Below, piece by piece: positions 8,555-16,452 of a DNA stretch of 64,000 nucleotides (the stretch's first letter is position 1; each line of letters begins with the position of its first letter). The notes below the pieces were generated by a model. It was not told the origin of the DNA and made no database searches. It saw nothing but the letters and a program-made list of their open reading frames with translations. This stretch comes from Imperialibacter sp964351395. GTDB taxonomy: Bacteria; Bacteroidota; Bacteroidia; Cytophagales; Cyclobacteriaceae. The translations under genes were made by a program, and so were the position numbers. The stretch lies in assembly GCA_964351395.1 (NCBI GenBank), contig CAYGOF010000015.1, positions 54,506-118,505 on the forward strand, read 5' to 3'.

Positions 8555-9634
8555 ATGAAAAAACAACAACGACTTACTACGCTAATTGCCGTTTTAGTGT
8601 TCGCTTCGCATAATTGGCTGACTGCACAAAGCATTGACGATATCCTTACAAAAACCAATGAATTCGTTGCCTCACTAAGTGCAGAAGAAAAGAAACTAGC
8701 CATCAGAGAAGTCAACGACACAAGTAGGGTCAAATGGACCAACCTTCCGTTGGGGCTAGCTCCACGGCCAGGAATCAGGTATGGAGATCTTTCGGAAAGC
8801 AGTAAAATCCATCTTCACCATATTCTGACTACGCTCCTTAGTTCTCAGGGCTACCTCAAGAGCACCAGTATCATGCAACTTGACGAGTTTCTTCTGGACA
8901 TTTATGAGGTATCCTACCAGAAAAAGGAGATTGATGAAAAGATGATTGGATTTCTGAGAGACCTAAAATGGGCCTACGGTAATTATTATTTTACGGTTTG
9001 GGGAAAGCCCGAAAAAGGAGGTGTTTGGGGACTAAAACTGGAAGGACATCACTTGTCACTCAACCTGACCGTTGCTGGTGACCGTTATGCAATGACCCCC
9101 TTGTTCTTTGGTACAGACCCGGCTGAAGTACGTGAAACTCAGTTTGCAGGGATACGCATACTTAGCAAAGAAGAAGATTATGGTTTCTTCCTGATACAAA
9201 TGCTATCAGAAGAACAAAAAACAAAGGCAACACTTAGTAGAAAAGTACCAGGAGATATTCTTACTGCTCCAGGAAACGAGCAAAGGCTTTCGGAATTTTC
9301 AGGAATCAAAGGCAGTCAGTTGACACCTGATCAAAAACAAGAACTGATGTACCTGATAAAGGAATACATTAACAATCTTGAACATGAAAAGGCTGAAGAG
9401 TACCTTGCCAAATTGGAGAAAACTGGCATTGACAACGTTTACTTTGCCTGGATTGGCAGTTACGAGCCAAGAAGCCCCCACTACTACATGATCCATAGTC
9501 CAGACTTTCTAATAGAATATGACAATGTCGGGTTTGGTGGCGATGCCAATCATATTCATGCTATCTGGAGAGAAAACGGCAATGACTTTGGTGAGGACAT
9601 CTTAAGGCAGCACTATCTATCTAAGAAACACTAG
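8555..9634 (+). CDS. Secreted DUF3500 family protein
   Basis: About 359 aa from the preferred start at 8555, where the protein begins MKKQQRLTTL and runs straight into a signal peptide ending near TAQS; an in-frame ATG at 8525 would add ten residues that spoil the signal. The mature protein matches the DUF3500 pattern: FVASLSAEEKKLA near the N-terminus, a RPGIRYGDLSESSK segment, the central YYFTVWGKPEKGGVWGLKLEGHHLSLN block, and the C-terminal FAWIGSYEPRSPHYYMIHSP and NHIHAIWR stretches. The conserved His and Glu residues of GHHLS and HIHAIWRE could form a metal or active site, but no activity is established that I know of. Predicted periplasmic or outside the cell. Confidence 0.8.
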   Translation: MKKQQRLTTLIAVLVFASHNWLTAQSIDDILTKTNEFVASLSAEEKKLAIREVNDTSRVKWTNLPLGLAPRPGIRYGDLSESSKIHLHHILTTLLSSQGYLKSTSIMQLDEFLLDIYEVSYQKKEIDEKMIGFLRDLKWAYGNYYFTVWGKPEKGGVWGLKLEGHHLSLNLTVAGDRYAMTPLFFGTDPAEVRETQFAGIRILSKEEDYGFFLIQMLSEEQKTKATLSRKVPGDILTAPGNEQRLSEFSGIKGSQLTPDQKQELMYLIKEYINNLEHEKAEEYLAKLEKTGIDNVYFAWIGSYEPRSPHYYMIHSPDFLIEYDNVGFGGDANHIHAIWRENGNDFGEDILRQHYLSKKH

Positions 9635-9673
9635 CCATCCTCTACTTGTATCAAGTAATTTAAGATAACAGCA

Positions 9674-10468
9674 ATGCCATCACAAATTCCAGAGATCCGA
9701 AAGGTTAATGTTTCCCGCTACGTGACTCCCCTTAGAGAAGGCGGATCTCTTCCTGCTATTGTTGAAGCCGATGATCAATTCCTGTATGTTCTTAAGTTCA
9801 AAGGGGCAGGGCAAGGAAAAAAAGCGCTGATAGCAGAACTAATTGGGGGTGAAATAGCCCGTTTACTTGGCTTCAAGGTGCCGGAAATCGTTTTGGCTGA
9901 CCTTGACATAGCCTTCGGAAGAATTGAAGGTGATGAAGAAATCCAAGACCTGTTAAAGGCGAGTGTCGGCACCAATCTGGGACTCCATTACCTATCGGGC
10001 TCTATCACCTATGATCCCAATGCTACGAAGGTAAGCCCATTGCTTGCTTCTCAGATTGTATGGCTTGATAGCCTGCTAATGAATGTAGACCGAACAGTTC
10101 GGAATCCTAATATGCTATGGTGGAACAAAGAACTATGGCTCATAGACCATGGCGCTGCCTTGTATTTTCATCACAGTTGGGATAACTGGGAAAAACCAAA
10201 TAAACCATTTTCATTGGTCAGCAAACATGTCCTTTTGCCTCTAGCTTCAGAATTGGCTACTGCAGACATGGCGTTTAAACCTGCATTGACAGAGGAACAT
10301 ATCCGTTCCATCGTTTCCTTTATTCCAGATGATTGGCTGATCGAGGACTCTCCTTTCGCCACGACTGAAGAGCACAGAAATGCTTACATCCATTTTATCT
10401 CGACGCGGTTAGCAGCATCAGATTTCTTTATTAATGAAGCACAGCATGCAAGAGAAACACTTATTTGA
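9674..10468 (+). CDS. HipA-like kinase (HipA_2 family)
   Basis: A 264-aa cytoplasmic protein of the short HipA-like kinase family. It keeps the kinase core: a lysine in the N-lobe (YVLKFKGAGQGKKALIAELIGGEIARLLG), the catalytic-loop equivalent LDSLLMNVDRTVRNPNML (Asp and Asn) and the metal-binding LWLIDHGAAL, equivalent to the DFG segment. It lacks the N-terminal subdomain of full HipA toxins and no HipB-like antitoxin is present. Instead the next gene, overlapping by at least 23 bp, encodes a DUF3037 protein; this pair recurs in many bacteria. The substrate is unknown: HipA itself phosphorylates a tRNA synthetase, but extending that here is speculation. Confidence 0.82.
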   Translation: MPSQIPEIRKVNVSRYVTPLREGGSLPAIVEADDQFLYVLKFKGAGQGKKALIAELIGGEIARLLGFKVPEIVLADLDIAFGRIEGDEEIQDLLKASVGTNLGLHYLSGSITYDPNATKVSPLLASQIVWLDSLLMNVDRTVRNPNMLWWNKELWLIDHGAALYFHHSWDNWEKPNKPFSLVSKHVLLPLASELATADMAFKPALTEEHIRSIVSFIPDDWLIEDSPFATTEEHRNAYIHFISTRLAASDFFINEAQHARETLI

Positions 10469-10835
10469 GTATGCCGTCGTTCGGGTGGTGCCACATGTGG
10501 AACGAGAGGAGTTCCTTAATATCGGTGTGATACTACTTTGTACCCCCCAGAAATTCCTGGATGTGAGATTCAAGCTAGATGAGAGCAGGTTGCGCCACTT
10601 TTGCAAGCACATAGACCTGGATGAATTAAAGGACTATCTGACATCTTTTGAGGCGATTTGCCATGGCGATAAGCATGCTGGACCAATTGCTCAACTATCA
10701 CTTGCCGAGAGGTTTCGTTGGCTCACATCTGCCAGAAGCACCATTTTACAACCTTCCCATGTTCATCCGGGTTTAAGCATCAATGCTGAAGAAACCCTTG
10801 GAAAACTATTCTCCCAATTGGTAGAAACAGATTAA
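10446..10835 (+). CDS. DUF3037 family protein, partner of the HipA-like kinase
   Basis: About 129 aa from the ATG at 10446; an in-frame ATG at 10434 would add four residues. The protein shows the DUF3037 signature near its N-terminus, FEYAVVRVVPHVEREEFLNIGVILLC, followed by a helical C-terminal half (about 50-125). It has no signal peptide or membrane segment. The start lies inside the end of the kinase gene, which implies coupled translation and a physical or functional pair. DUF3037 has no established biochemical role that I know of; it may be an adaptor, a target or an inhibitor of the kinase. Confidence 0.8.
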   Translation: MQEKHLFEYAVVRVVPHVEREEFLNIGVILLCTPQKFLDVRFKLDESRLRHFCKHIDLDELKDYLTSFEAICHGDKHAGPIAQLSLAERFRWLTSARSTILQPSHVHPGLSINAEETLGKLFSQLVETD

Positions 10836-10861
10836 TTCCCATCCACAAATCTAAAAACAAA

Positions 10862-10898
10862 AAGCACCTACCCTTTCGGATAAGTGCTTAGATTTTTT
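10862..10898. terminator. Intrinsic terminator between convergent DUF3037 and sigma factor genes
   Basis: Stem AAGCAC (10862-10867) / GTGCTT (10884-10889) with further inner pairs TA/TA and CC/GG, then six Ts (10893-10898). The left side is A-rich, so it can also serve the leftward sigma factor gene that ends at 10918. Confidence 0.75.
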
Positions 10899-10917
10899 CA
10901 CACTAAAAGCTTCTCTA

Positions 10918-11781
10918 CTACTCGAGAAACGACTTAAGGATCTTGCTTCTGGTGCCACTGCGAAGTCTTCTGGTGGCAGTTTCTTTGATCTGACGAACTC
11001 TTTCTCTGGTCAGGTTAAACTTATCACCAATCTCTTCCAATGTCATGCGTTGCTCCCCGTTGATGCCATAGTAAAAAGATACTACTTCAGCTTCTCTGGC
11101 TGTCAGCGTAGACAGACAACGTTGGATTTCTTTTTGCAATGACGCTACCATTAGGCCAGCATCAGGCCTTTCTTCGTTTTCATCGACCATTACGTCGAGT
11201 AATCCGTTTTCTTCACCACTCACAAATGGTGCATCAATACTAACCTGACGACCAGACACTTTCTGAGTAGCAAGTACTTCGCTGAGGCTTACGTCTAACA
11301 CTTCAGCTAGTTCTTCAGCAGTTGGTTCACGCTGGAATTTCTGCTCAAGGTCAGAAAATGCCTTTGATATTTTATTCAATGAGCCTACCCTGTTCAGGGG
11401 CAAACGTACAATTCTTGATTGTTCTGCAAGTGCTTGCATAATCGACTGACGAATCCACCACACAGCATAAGAAATGAACTTAAAACCACGGGTTTCATCA
11501 AATCTTTGTGCTGCTTTAATCAAGCCAACATTACCTTCACTAATCAAATCGCCAAGGCTGAGACTACCGGTTTGGTATTGCTTCGCTACTGAAACAACAA
11601 AACGCAAATTGGCTTTGGTCAATTTCTCGAGGGCTATTTGGTCGCCTTCTCTGATCTTTTGGGCTAAGATCACTTCCTCTTCAGCAGTGATGAGGTCAAC
11701 TTTTCCGATTTCTTGAAGATACTTGTCGAGAGACTGACTCTCCCGGTTGGTAATTTGTTTACTTATTTTGAGTTGTCTCAT
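10918..11781 (-). CDS. rpoD: Primary RNA polymerase sigma factor
   Basis: A 287-aa sigma-70 protein in the short form normal for Bacteroidota, without region 1.1. Region 1.2 is SLDKYLQEIGKVDLITAEEE; regions 2.1-2.4 include LRFVVSVAKQYQ and ETRGFKFISYAVWWIRQSIM (core binding, -7 recognition and melting); region 3 follows LPLNRVGSLNKIS; region 4.2 is MTLEEIGDKFNLTRERVRQI, the -33 helix-turn-helix. It directs transcription of most genes by recognising TTTG/TAnnTTTG promoters. A second, closely related sigma factor elsewhere in the genome cannot be excluded, but the sequence fits the housekeeping type. Its own -7 box is visible upstream. Confidence 0.9.
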   Translation of the reverse strand: MRQLKISKQITNRESQSLDKYLQEIGKVDLITAEEEVILAQKIREGDQIALEKLTKANLRFVVSVAKQYQTGSLSLGDLISEGNVGLIKAAQRFDETRGFKFISYAVWWIRQSIMQALAEQSRIVRLPLNRVGSLNKISKAFSDLEQKFQREPTAEELAEVLDVSLSEVLATQKVSGRQVSIDAPFVSGEENGLLDVMVDENEERPDAGLMVASLQKEIQRCLSTLTAREAEVVSFYYGINGEQRMTLEEIGDKFNLTRERVRQIKETATRRLRSGTRSKILKSFLE

Positions 11782-11803
11782 CCAAGCTTTTTAAATGTGA
11801 ATA

Positions 11804-11811
11804 CAAAGGTA
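11804..11811 (-). promoter_or_regulatory. Promoter -7 box of the sigma factor gene
   Basis: On the reverse strand this reads TACCTTTG, an exact match to the Bacteroidota -7 consensus TAnnTTTG, 23-30 bp upstream of the sigma factor start codon. No good -33 TTTG is found at the usual distance, so the element is called from the -7 box only. Confidence 0.55.
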
Positions 11812-12021
11812 ACCTTAAATTTTGAGAACCCTTCTGTTTTTGAGGCATTTAGATCAAAGAAAGGTGTTTAAATGCCTTTAAAGGATTCTAATATTGGATT
11901 ATTCTGATATAAGAATGCTTTCCTAAGCTAAAAAGTTCTTCCTCATCGATACAAATGTCTACTTTTTTCAGCTATTGAAAATCAGCTTGGTATGGGAGGC
12001 AGCAAAGCAAGCTTGTCCCAC

Positions 12022-12531
12022 TCACTGATAGCGTTGAGCCATACTAGCATCTGTCATTGCCCATTCGGTGATGTCACCACTAACAAATTCATCAACGAGC
12101 AGAAATCCATTCTTTTGATAAAAGGAAGCCAGTCTGTAGTCGTCAATTGTTAGCCAAAAAAACCTGCCTGGGTGACTTTTTCTTACTTCTTCGATCCATT
12201 TCGAACCTAAGTCTCTCCCCCTGAAACCTTCATCAATCCATAGAAATCCAATATAAAGCTGCCCACTATTGAAAAAGGCCTGAGCTTTCTGATGGTCAAT
12301 TGTGTCGGGAGCAATGCTACTAAAGAGGATACCGCCTCCGGCAACCACCTCGTCCTTTTTCCAGACGAAAATTTGTGATGTTTTTTCATAGCAAGGCCAA
12401 AAAGGCACAATACTCTCCTGCCAGTCAAGTGGCAGTATGTCAAAAAACACTTCTGGGGTATTGGTCACCTCCAAAAAACCGCTGGCATCTTCTATTTCGC
12501 TACAAAAAGCCAACCGTGATTTTATCTTCAT
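12022..12531 (-). CDS. GNAT family N-acetyltransferase
   Basis: A 169-aa single-domain protein of the GNAT fold. The acetyl-CoA binding motif A is visible as the strand LYIGFLWIDEGFRGRDLGSKWI (R-G-R-D-L-G fits Q/R-x-x-G-x-G/A), followed by motif B with FFWLTIDDYRLASFYQKNGF, where the tyrosine that often acts as general acid sits in ASFYQKNGF. It would transfer an acetyl group to an amine of a small molecule or protein; the substrate cannot be read from sequence. It stands alone, 75 bp upstream of the DoxX gene on the same strand. Confidence 0.82.
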   Translation of the reverse strand: MKIKSRLAFCSEIEDASGFLEVTNTPEVFFDILPLDWQESIVPFWPCYEKTSQIFVWKKDEVVAGGGILFSSIAPDTIDHQKAQAFFNSGQLYIGFLWIDEGFRGRDLGSKWIEEVRKSHPGRFFWLTIDDYRLASFYQKNGFLLVDEFVSGDITEWAMTDASMAQRYQ

Positions 12532-12605
12532 CGTGATACTCCTACGGGCACAAAATTAGTGCAAAGCAGCATTCAAAATATCTTCTTACGAAAGAATATT
12601 TTTTT

Positions 12606-12965
12606 CTAAATGTAATGCCAGGCCCACCAAACCAGCAGGCCTTGCAAAGGCAGTCTTACCCATAGCAACCATTCAGGAAACTGCCTCTTTGTGCGATTGA
12701 TTTGAAGCTGATAAACATTGGCTGGGAACACCGCAATGAGTAACAGCACCACACCCATTGCCGCCCAGGATTGAAGCCTGGTTAGCAATAAAATCCCCAA
12801 CAAAATTTCTGCAGCCCCACTTAACTGATTAATCAAAGAAAGATACTTTAATGAAGGCGGAATCATTTTGATATAAAAGCTGGGTTTTAGGAAATGATTG
12901 ACGCCTGCCATGATGTACAAGGCAGCCATCGTGTACAAACTCCAATCAAAATCCACCACCATCAT
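12606..12965 (-). CDS. DoxX family membrane protein
   Basis: A 119-aa protein of four predicted transmembrane helices (about 8-26, 45-63, 68-88 and 98-118), the size and layout of the DoxX/DoxD-like family. The pattern MAGVNHFLKPSFYIKMIPP and LSGAAEILLGILLL is typical of this family in Bacteroidota. DoxX-like proteins are linked to redox and thiosulfate or quinone chemistry in some organisms, but the role of this branch is not established. Its start overlaps the stop of the upstream serine hydrolase gene by 4 bp, so the two are translationally coupled. Confidence 0.75.
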   Translation of the reverse strand: MMVVDFDWSLYTMAALYIMAGVNHFLKPSFYIKMIPPSLKYLSLINQLSGAAEILLGILLLTRLQSWAAMGVVLLLIAVFPANVYQLQINRTKRQFPEWLLWVRLPLQGLLVWWAWHYI

Positions 12966-14713
12966 TGTTTGGTAAAAGCCACATGCCTGACACGCCCAGC
13001 GTCCACCTTAAACCCTGTAATGCTTCCGGTACTGTTTCTATCAAACGAGATTTGCCCGGTCCACCATGCCGTAGTGGTAAATCTATCGATTCCCTTCTGG
13101 GTCAATTGAATATCATCATGACGCTGATGATGGGCTACCAGGGTATCATTTTCTACTGCCAGGGTATAGACAGTTTCGAGCTCCGGACTGTAATAGCTCC
13201 CCTCATATTGCGCCAGATCAAAAGAATTGGATGACAATGGTTGTTCACCGTCGCTACTTTCGGCATTGGGGGCAGACGGCGAACTTGCTGGCTCTTCTAC
13301 AAGTTGATCGGCCAGATAAATGTCGGCAATCTGGTAAGCAATGTTGCCAGGGTTAAAACTAGCCAGGTTACTAAATACAATAACAGAAAATTTCTGATCA
13401 GGGAAGCGATTGATAAACGTGCGATAGCCAGCATCTGCGCCGCCATGCCTTTTGTTGACAAGTCCTTTGTATTTGCCTACATTTTGTCCAAAGCCGTAAC
13501 CGGTTGTATCGCCATTGTTAAGAATATACCGTTGGTCCATCATTGCCATCACATGATCATTACCAACTTTTACCTCTTCAAAATTCATGGCCCAAAGGCT
13601 TAGGTCTTCCACCGTAGTGAAGAGACTGGTAGCTCCTGCGTTGGCGTAACTAAGTACGGATTTCTTTATTTTGCCATCGGCGTTTAGGTAATAGGAGTAA
13701 GCACGACCTTCTACAATCTTTTCATGGTCATCGTAGAAAAGTGTATGTTTCATTCCCAAAGGTTCGAAAATATTGCTTTTGGTCCATTCAGCAAATGATT
13801 GGCCAGTAACCCGAGACACAACTTCCGCAAGCAGTGTAAACCCAGTATTGCAATAGAGCATTTCCTCACCTGGCTTGAAATTGAGATCAGTTTGCTTCGA
13901 CACAAGCCGTAATACCTGCTCCTTGGTGATCACATCATCAAGACGCCAGCCAGCAAGGGCTAGTAATGACCACTGATCTCTCAAACCACTCGTATGATGT
14001 ACCAATTGATTAAGCGTAATCACTTCCCCAAAATCGTGTATTTCAGGAATATACCTTCGGATATCATCCTCCATCGAAACTTTTCCCTGATCCGCCAATA
14101 AGGCAATTGCAAACCCGGTAAACTGTTTTGACACTGAGGCGACATGAAAAATGGTGGTCGGAGTGTTTTTTATATCATACTCCAGGTTGGCGTAGCCGTA
14201 ACCCTTCGAAAATAGGACCTTTCCATCTCTGACAATGGCCACAGCGGCTCCCGGGGCTTTCTCCATTCTGGGCAATGAAAGCGACATTAGTTGATCCACA
14301 CGACCTTCTTTAGTCGTCGCAGCCGCGGTAATTTCTTCCAAAAGAAGCCTGTACTTCCCCTGATTTTCTTCAAATGGTTCTATAACGATAAGATAGCTAC
14401 CCTCCTTTTCTGTCACAAAATAAAAAGGCTCGGGACCTTCAGCCGGATTGTCGAAAGTACCAATGATCTTCATTTCCGGGTCGATAATTTTCACAATTAC
14501 ATCCACGGTTAATTGATCAGCGTAGCCCTTCACAAGAGCCCCTCCCAATAACTCGATTCTAAAAGTATCTGCTTTGAGTGATATCAATTCGCCTTCTATA
14601 GCTGTGCCGGGAATCAAATCTGATTCGTCAACGATCATCAGGTTGTCAGGTGAATTGTCTATACATCCTGATAACAGGATAAATAAGAACGCAATGCTGT
14701 AAAAGCCCTTCAT
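12962..14713 (-). CDS. Serine hydrolase lipoprotein, beta-lactamase / class C penicillin-binding family
   Basis: About 583 aa from the ATG at 14713, chosen because it begins MKGFYSIAFLFILLSGCIDN, a lipoprotein signal with the lipobox cysteine; an upstream in-frame ATG at 14776 would add 21 residues ahead of it. An N-terminal beta domain (about 25-130) precedes the serine hydrolase domain (about 140-480) with all three motifs: S193-V-S-K196 in FHVASVSKQFTG, YCN in MLYCNTGFTLL (the Y-x-N motif) and HGG in KRHGGADAGYRTF (in place of KTG). A C-terminal region (about 500-583) resembles the domain trailing many such esterases. Likely an esterase, D-aminopeptidase or peptidase on the periplasmic side of a membrane; true beta-lactamase action is not implied. 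Confidence 0.87.
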   Translation of the reverse strand: MKGFYSIAFLFILLSGCIDNSPDNLMIVDESDLIPGTAIEGELISLKADTFRIELLGGALVKGYADQLTVDVIVKIIDPEMKIIGTFDNPAEGPEPFYFVTEKEGSYLIVIEPFEENQGKYRLLLEEITAAATTKEGRVDQLMSLSLPRMEKAPGAAVAIVRDGKVLFSKGYGYANLEYDIKNTPTTIFHVASVSKQFTGFAIALLADQGKVSMEDDIRRYIPEIHDFGEVITLNQLVHHTSGLRDQWSLLALAGWRLDDVITKEQVLRLVSKQTDLNFKPGEEMLYCNTGFTLLAEVVSRVTGQSFAEWTKSNIFEPLGMKHTLFYDDHEKIVEGRAYSYYLNADGKIKKSVLSYANAGATSLFTTVEDLSLWAMNFEEVKVGNDHVMAMMDQRYILNNGDTTGYGFGQNVGKYKGLVNKRHGGADAGYRTFINRFPDQKFSVIVFSNLASFNPGNIAYQIADIYLADQLVEEPASSPSAPNAESSDGEQPLSSNSFDLAQYEGSYYSPELETVYTLAVENDTLVAHHQRHDDIQLTQKGIDRFTTTAWWTGQISFDRNSTGSITGFKVDAGRVRHVAFTKQ

Positions 14714-14853
14714 AGTATATTTTTTTTGCAACAATTGCTGAATGTAATTGATTTTCAGGAAAGCCCGTTGCTTCAAAAGTTTTCATCAGACGACTTCCCT
14801 ATTAAATGCTAACCTTATTCTTACTGGCATCAGGTCAAGAAAGATAAGGTTCT

Positions 14854-14886
14854 TTTGCACCGCTTTAATCATTTTAAATACCTTTA
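14854..14886 (+). promoter_or_regulatory. Candidate promoter of the xseA operon
   Basis: A TTTG (-33 type, 14854-14857), a 21-bp spacer and TACCTTTA (14879-14886), seven of eight matches to TAnnTTTG, lie 31 bp upstream of the xseA start. Spacing and position fit the Bacteroidota primary promoter. Confidence 0.5.
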
Positions 14887-14916
14887 TCTTTCCTTAGAAA
14901 TTAGTGCATTTACCTC

Positions 14917-16221
14917 ATGCAAACCGTTTCACTCTCAGAACTTGCTATAACGATTAAAGACGCCCTGGCGGGACAGCTGGCTCCCTCCTATTGGGTGACA
15001 GCGGAAATTGGCGACATGAAAGTGAATGCAAAAGGCCACTGCTATCTGGAACTGGTTGAAAAAGATCAGCAACAGATTCGGGCTAAGTTGAGAGCAGCCA
15101 TTTGGGCCTACGATTTCAGAAACATTAATCAGTGGTTCGAAAAAATAACTGGCAACTCGCTGCGTGTGGGAATAAAAATACTTGCCAATGCGCAGGTTAG
15201 TTTCCACGAAATCTATGGATTGAATCTCACGATTAAGGACATTGACCCTAATTTTACGATTGGCGAAAGAGAACGAAAGAAGCAGGAGGTTATCAATCGG
15301 CTCACCGAAGAAGAGTTGATCGACACCAACAAACGGCTGGTACTTCCGCCCGTACCACAGCGTATAGCAGTACTTAGTTCAGAAACAGCTGCCGGCTATG
15401 GTGACTTTCTGCATCAGCTCAATAACAACAAAAAACAATATGCCGTCTCGACCACCCTCTTCCCGGTAGTGCTTCAGGGAAAAGAAGCGGAAAGCACCAT
15501 TCTACATGCACTGGGACTTATTAGCAAGCAGCTGGGTGATTTCGATGCTATCGCCATTATTAGAGGTGGTGGAGCGCAACTAGATTTTGATGTATTTAAC
15601 GAGTTCAGCATTTGTGCTGCTATTGCCTCTGCACCTCTTCCTGTGCTCACGGGGATTGGCCACGAACGGGATGAAACAATCGCCGACCTGGTGGCTCATA
15701 CCCGACTTAAAACACCTACTGCTGTAGCTGACTTTATACTTGAAGGTTTCCATGCCTTTACGGAATCGGTTCAATGGCTGGCTAGTCGCCTATTGCGACA
15801 GGTAGATGAAGAAATGACCTCGCAAAAGCACACCCTGAACCAACTAACGAAAGACATCCATTATCTGGTCAAGCACCAGATGAGCCAAAACATATCCTTC
15901 TTAAGAAATATTGGGAGGAACATTGAACAATCGTCAAAATGGAAAATTGAACGAGAACGGACTCGTTTGAAGGAAGTCGCCTCCCATTTTATTGGTCAAT
16001 CGACGGAATTGCTAGCAACTGCGAAAGCCGAACTTAGCATGACAGAAATGACATTGGAGGCCAATAACCCATCCAAAGTACTAGCACGTGGGTATACCAT
16101 CTCAACAGTTGATGGGAAGCTTTTAAAGAATGTCACACTAGCAAAAGGCGATATTGTTAACACACGCCATAGTAGTGGCCTGGTAACTTCAGAAATAAAA
16201 ACCTTACATAACAATGAGTAA
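14917..16221 (+). CDS. xseA: Exodeoxyribonuclease VII large subunit
   Basis: A 434-aa protein of normal length for XseA. The N-terminal OB fold (about 1-100) contains SYWVTAEIGDMKVNAKGHCYLEL; the catalytic domain (about 110-300) has the family block IAVLSSETAAGYGDFLHQL and the DFDAIAIIRGGGAQLDFDVFN and GIGHERDETIADLVAHTRLKTPTAVADFI stretches; a long coiled coil (about 290-380) would bind the small subunit. Exonuclease VII degrades single-stranded DNA from both ends in repair. The next gene, xseB, overlaps by 8 bp, so the two subunits are made together. First gene of an operon running to dapA. Confidence 0.96.
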   Translation: MQTVSLSELAITIKDALAGQLAPSYWVTAEIGDMKVNAKGHCYLELVEKDQQQIRAKLRAAIWAYDFRNINQWFEKITGNSLRVGIKILANAQVSFHEIYGLNLTIKDIDPNFTIGERERKKQEVINRLTEEELIDTNKRLVLPPVPQRIAVLSSETAAGYGDFLHQLNNNKKQYAVSTTLFPVVLQGKEAESTILHALGLISKQLGDFDAIAIIRGGGAQLDFDVFNEFSICAAIASAPLPVLTGIGHERDETIADLVAHTRLKTPTAVADFILEGFHAFTESVQWLASRLLRQVDEEMTSQKHTLNQLTKDIHYLVKHQMSQNISFLRNIGRNIEQSSKWKIERERTRLKEVASHFIGQSTELLATAKAELSMTEMTLEANNPSKVLARGYTISTVDGKLLKNVTLAKGDIVNTRHSSGLVTSEIKTLHNNE

Positions 16222-16414
16222 GCAACAGCAAACCTATACCGAAGCACTCGAGGAGCTTAGGAATATCGTAGAAAAAATAGAAAGTGCTGAAGTAGACGTA
16301 GATGAAATTACCAAAATGGTCCAGCGAGCTACGGATCTTATTTTATACTGTAAAGAAAAGCTTACCCATACCGAGGCTCAATTGACTGAAGCCATGAAAA
16401 AATTGGAAGAATGA
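16214..16414 (+). CDS. xseB: Exodeoxyribonuclease VII small subunit
   Basis: A 66-aa all-helical protein with the XseB pattern: YTEALEELRNIVEKIESAEVDVDEITKMVQRATDLI, then a second helix ending in basic and acidic residues. Several copies wrap around the coiled coil of XseA and regulate it. Its start lies inside the last codons of xseA. Confidence 0.93.
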   Translation: MSKQQQTYTEALEELRNIVEKIESAEVDVDEITKMVQRATDLILYCKEKLTHTEAQLTEAMKKLEE

Positions 16415-16452
16415 TGCATTTCATGGAAATTTAGCAGCCTTAATTTGCCATC

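Noticed and set aside
12540..12606. Imperfect hairpin with T-run between the GNAT and DoxX genes
   Set aside because: The arms differ by two bases and the direction of the T-run does not fit any upstream gene.
12962..14713. Reading the serine hydrolase as an antibiotic-resistance beta-lactamase
   Set aside because: It has an HGG motif, an extra N-terminal domain and a lipoprotein signal; this family includes mostly esterases and peptidases.
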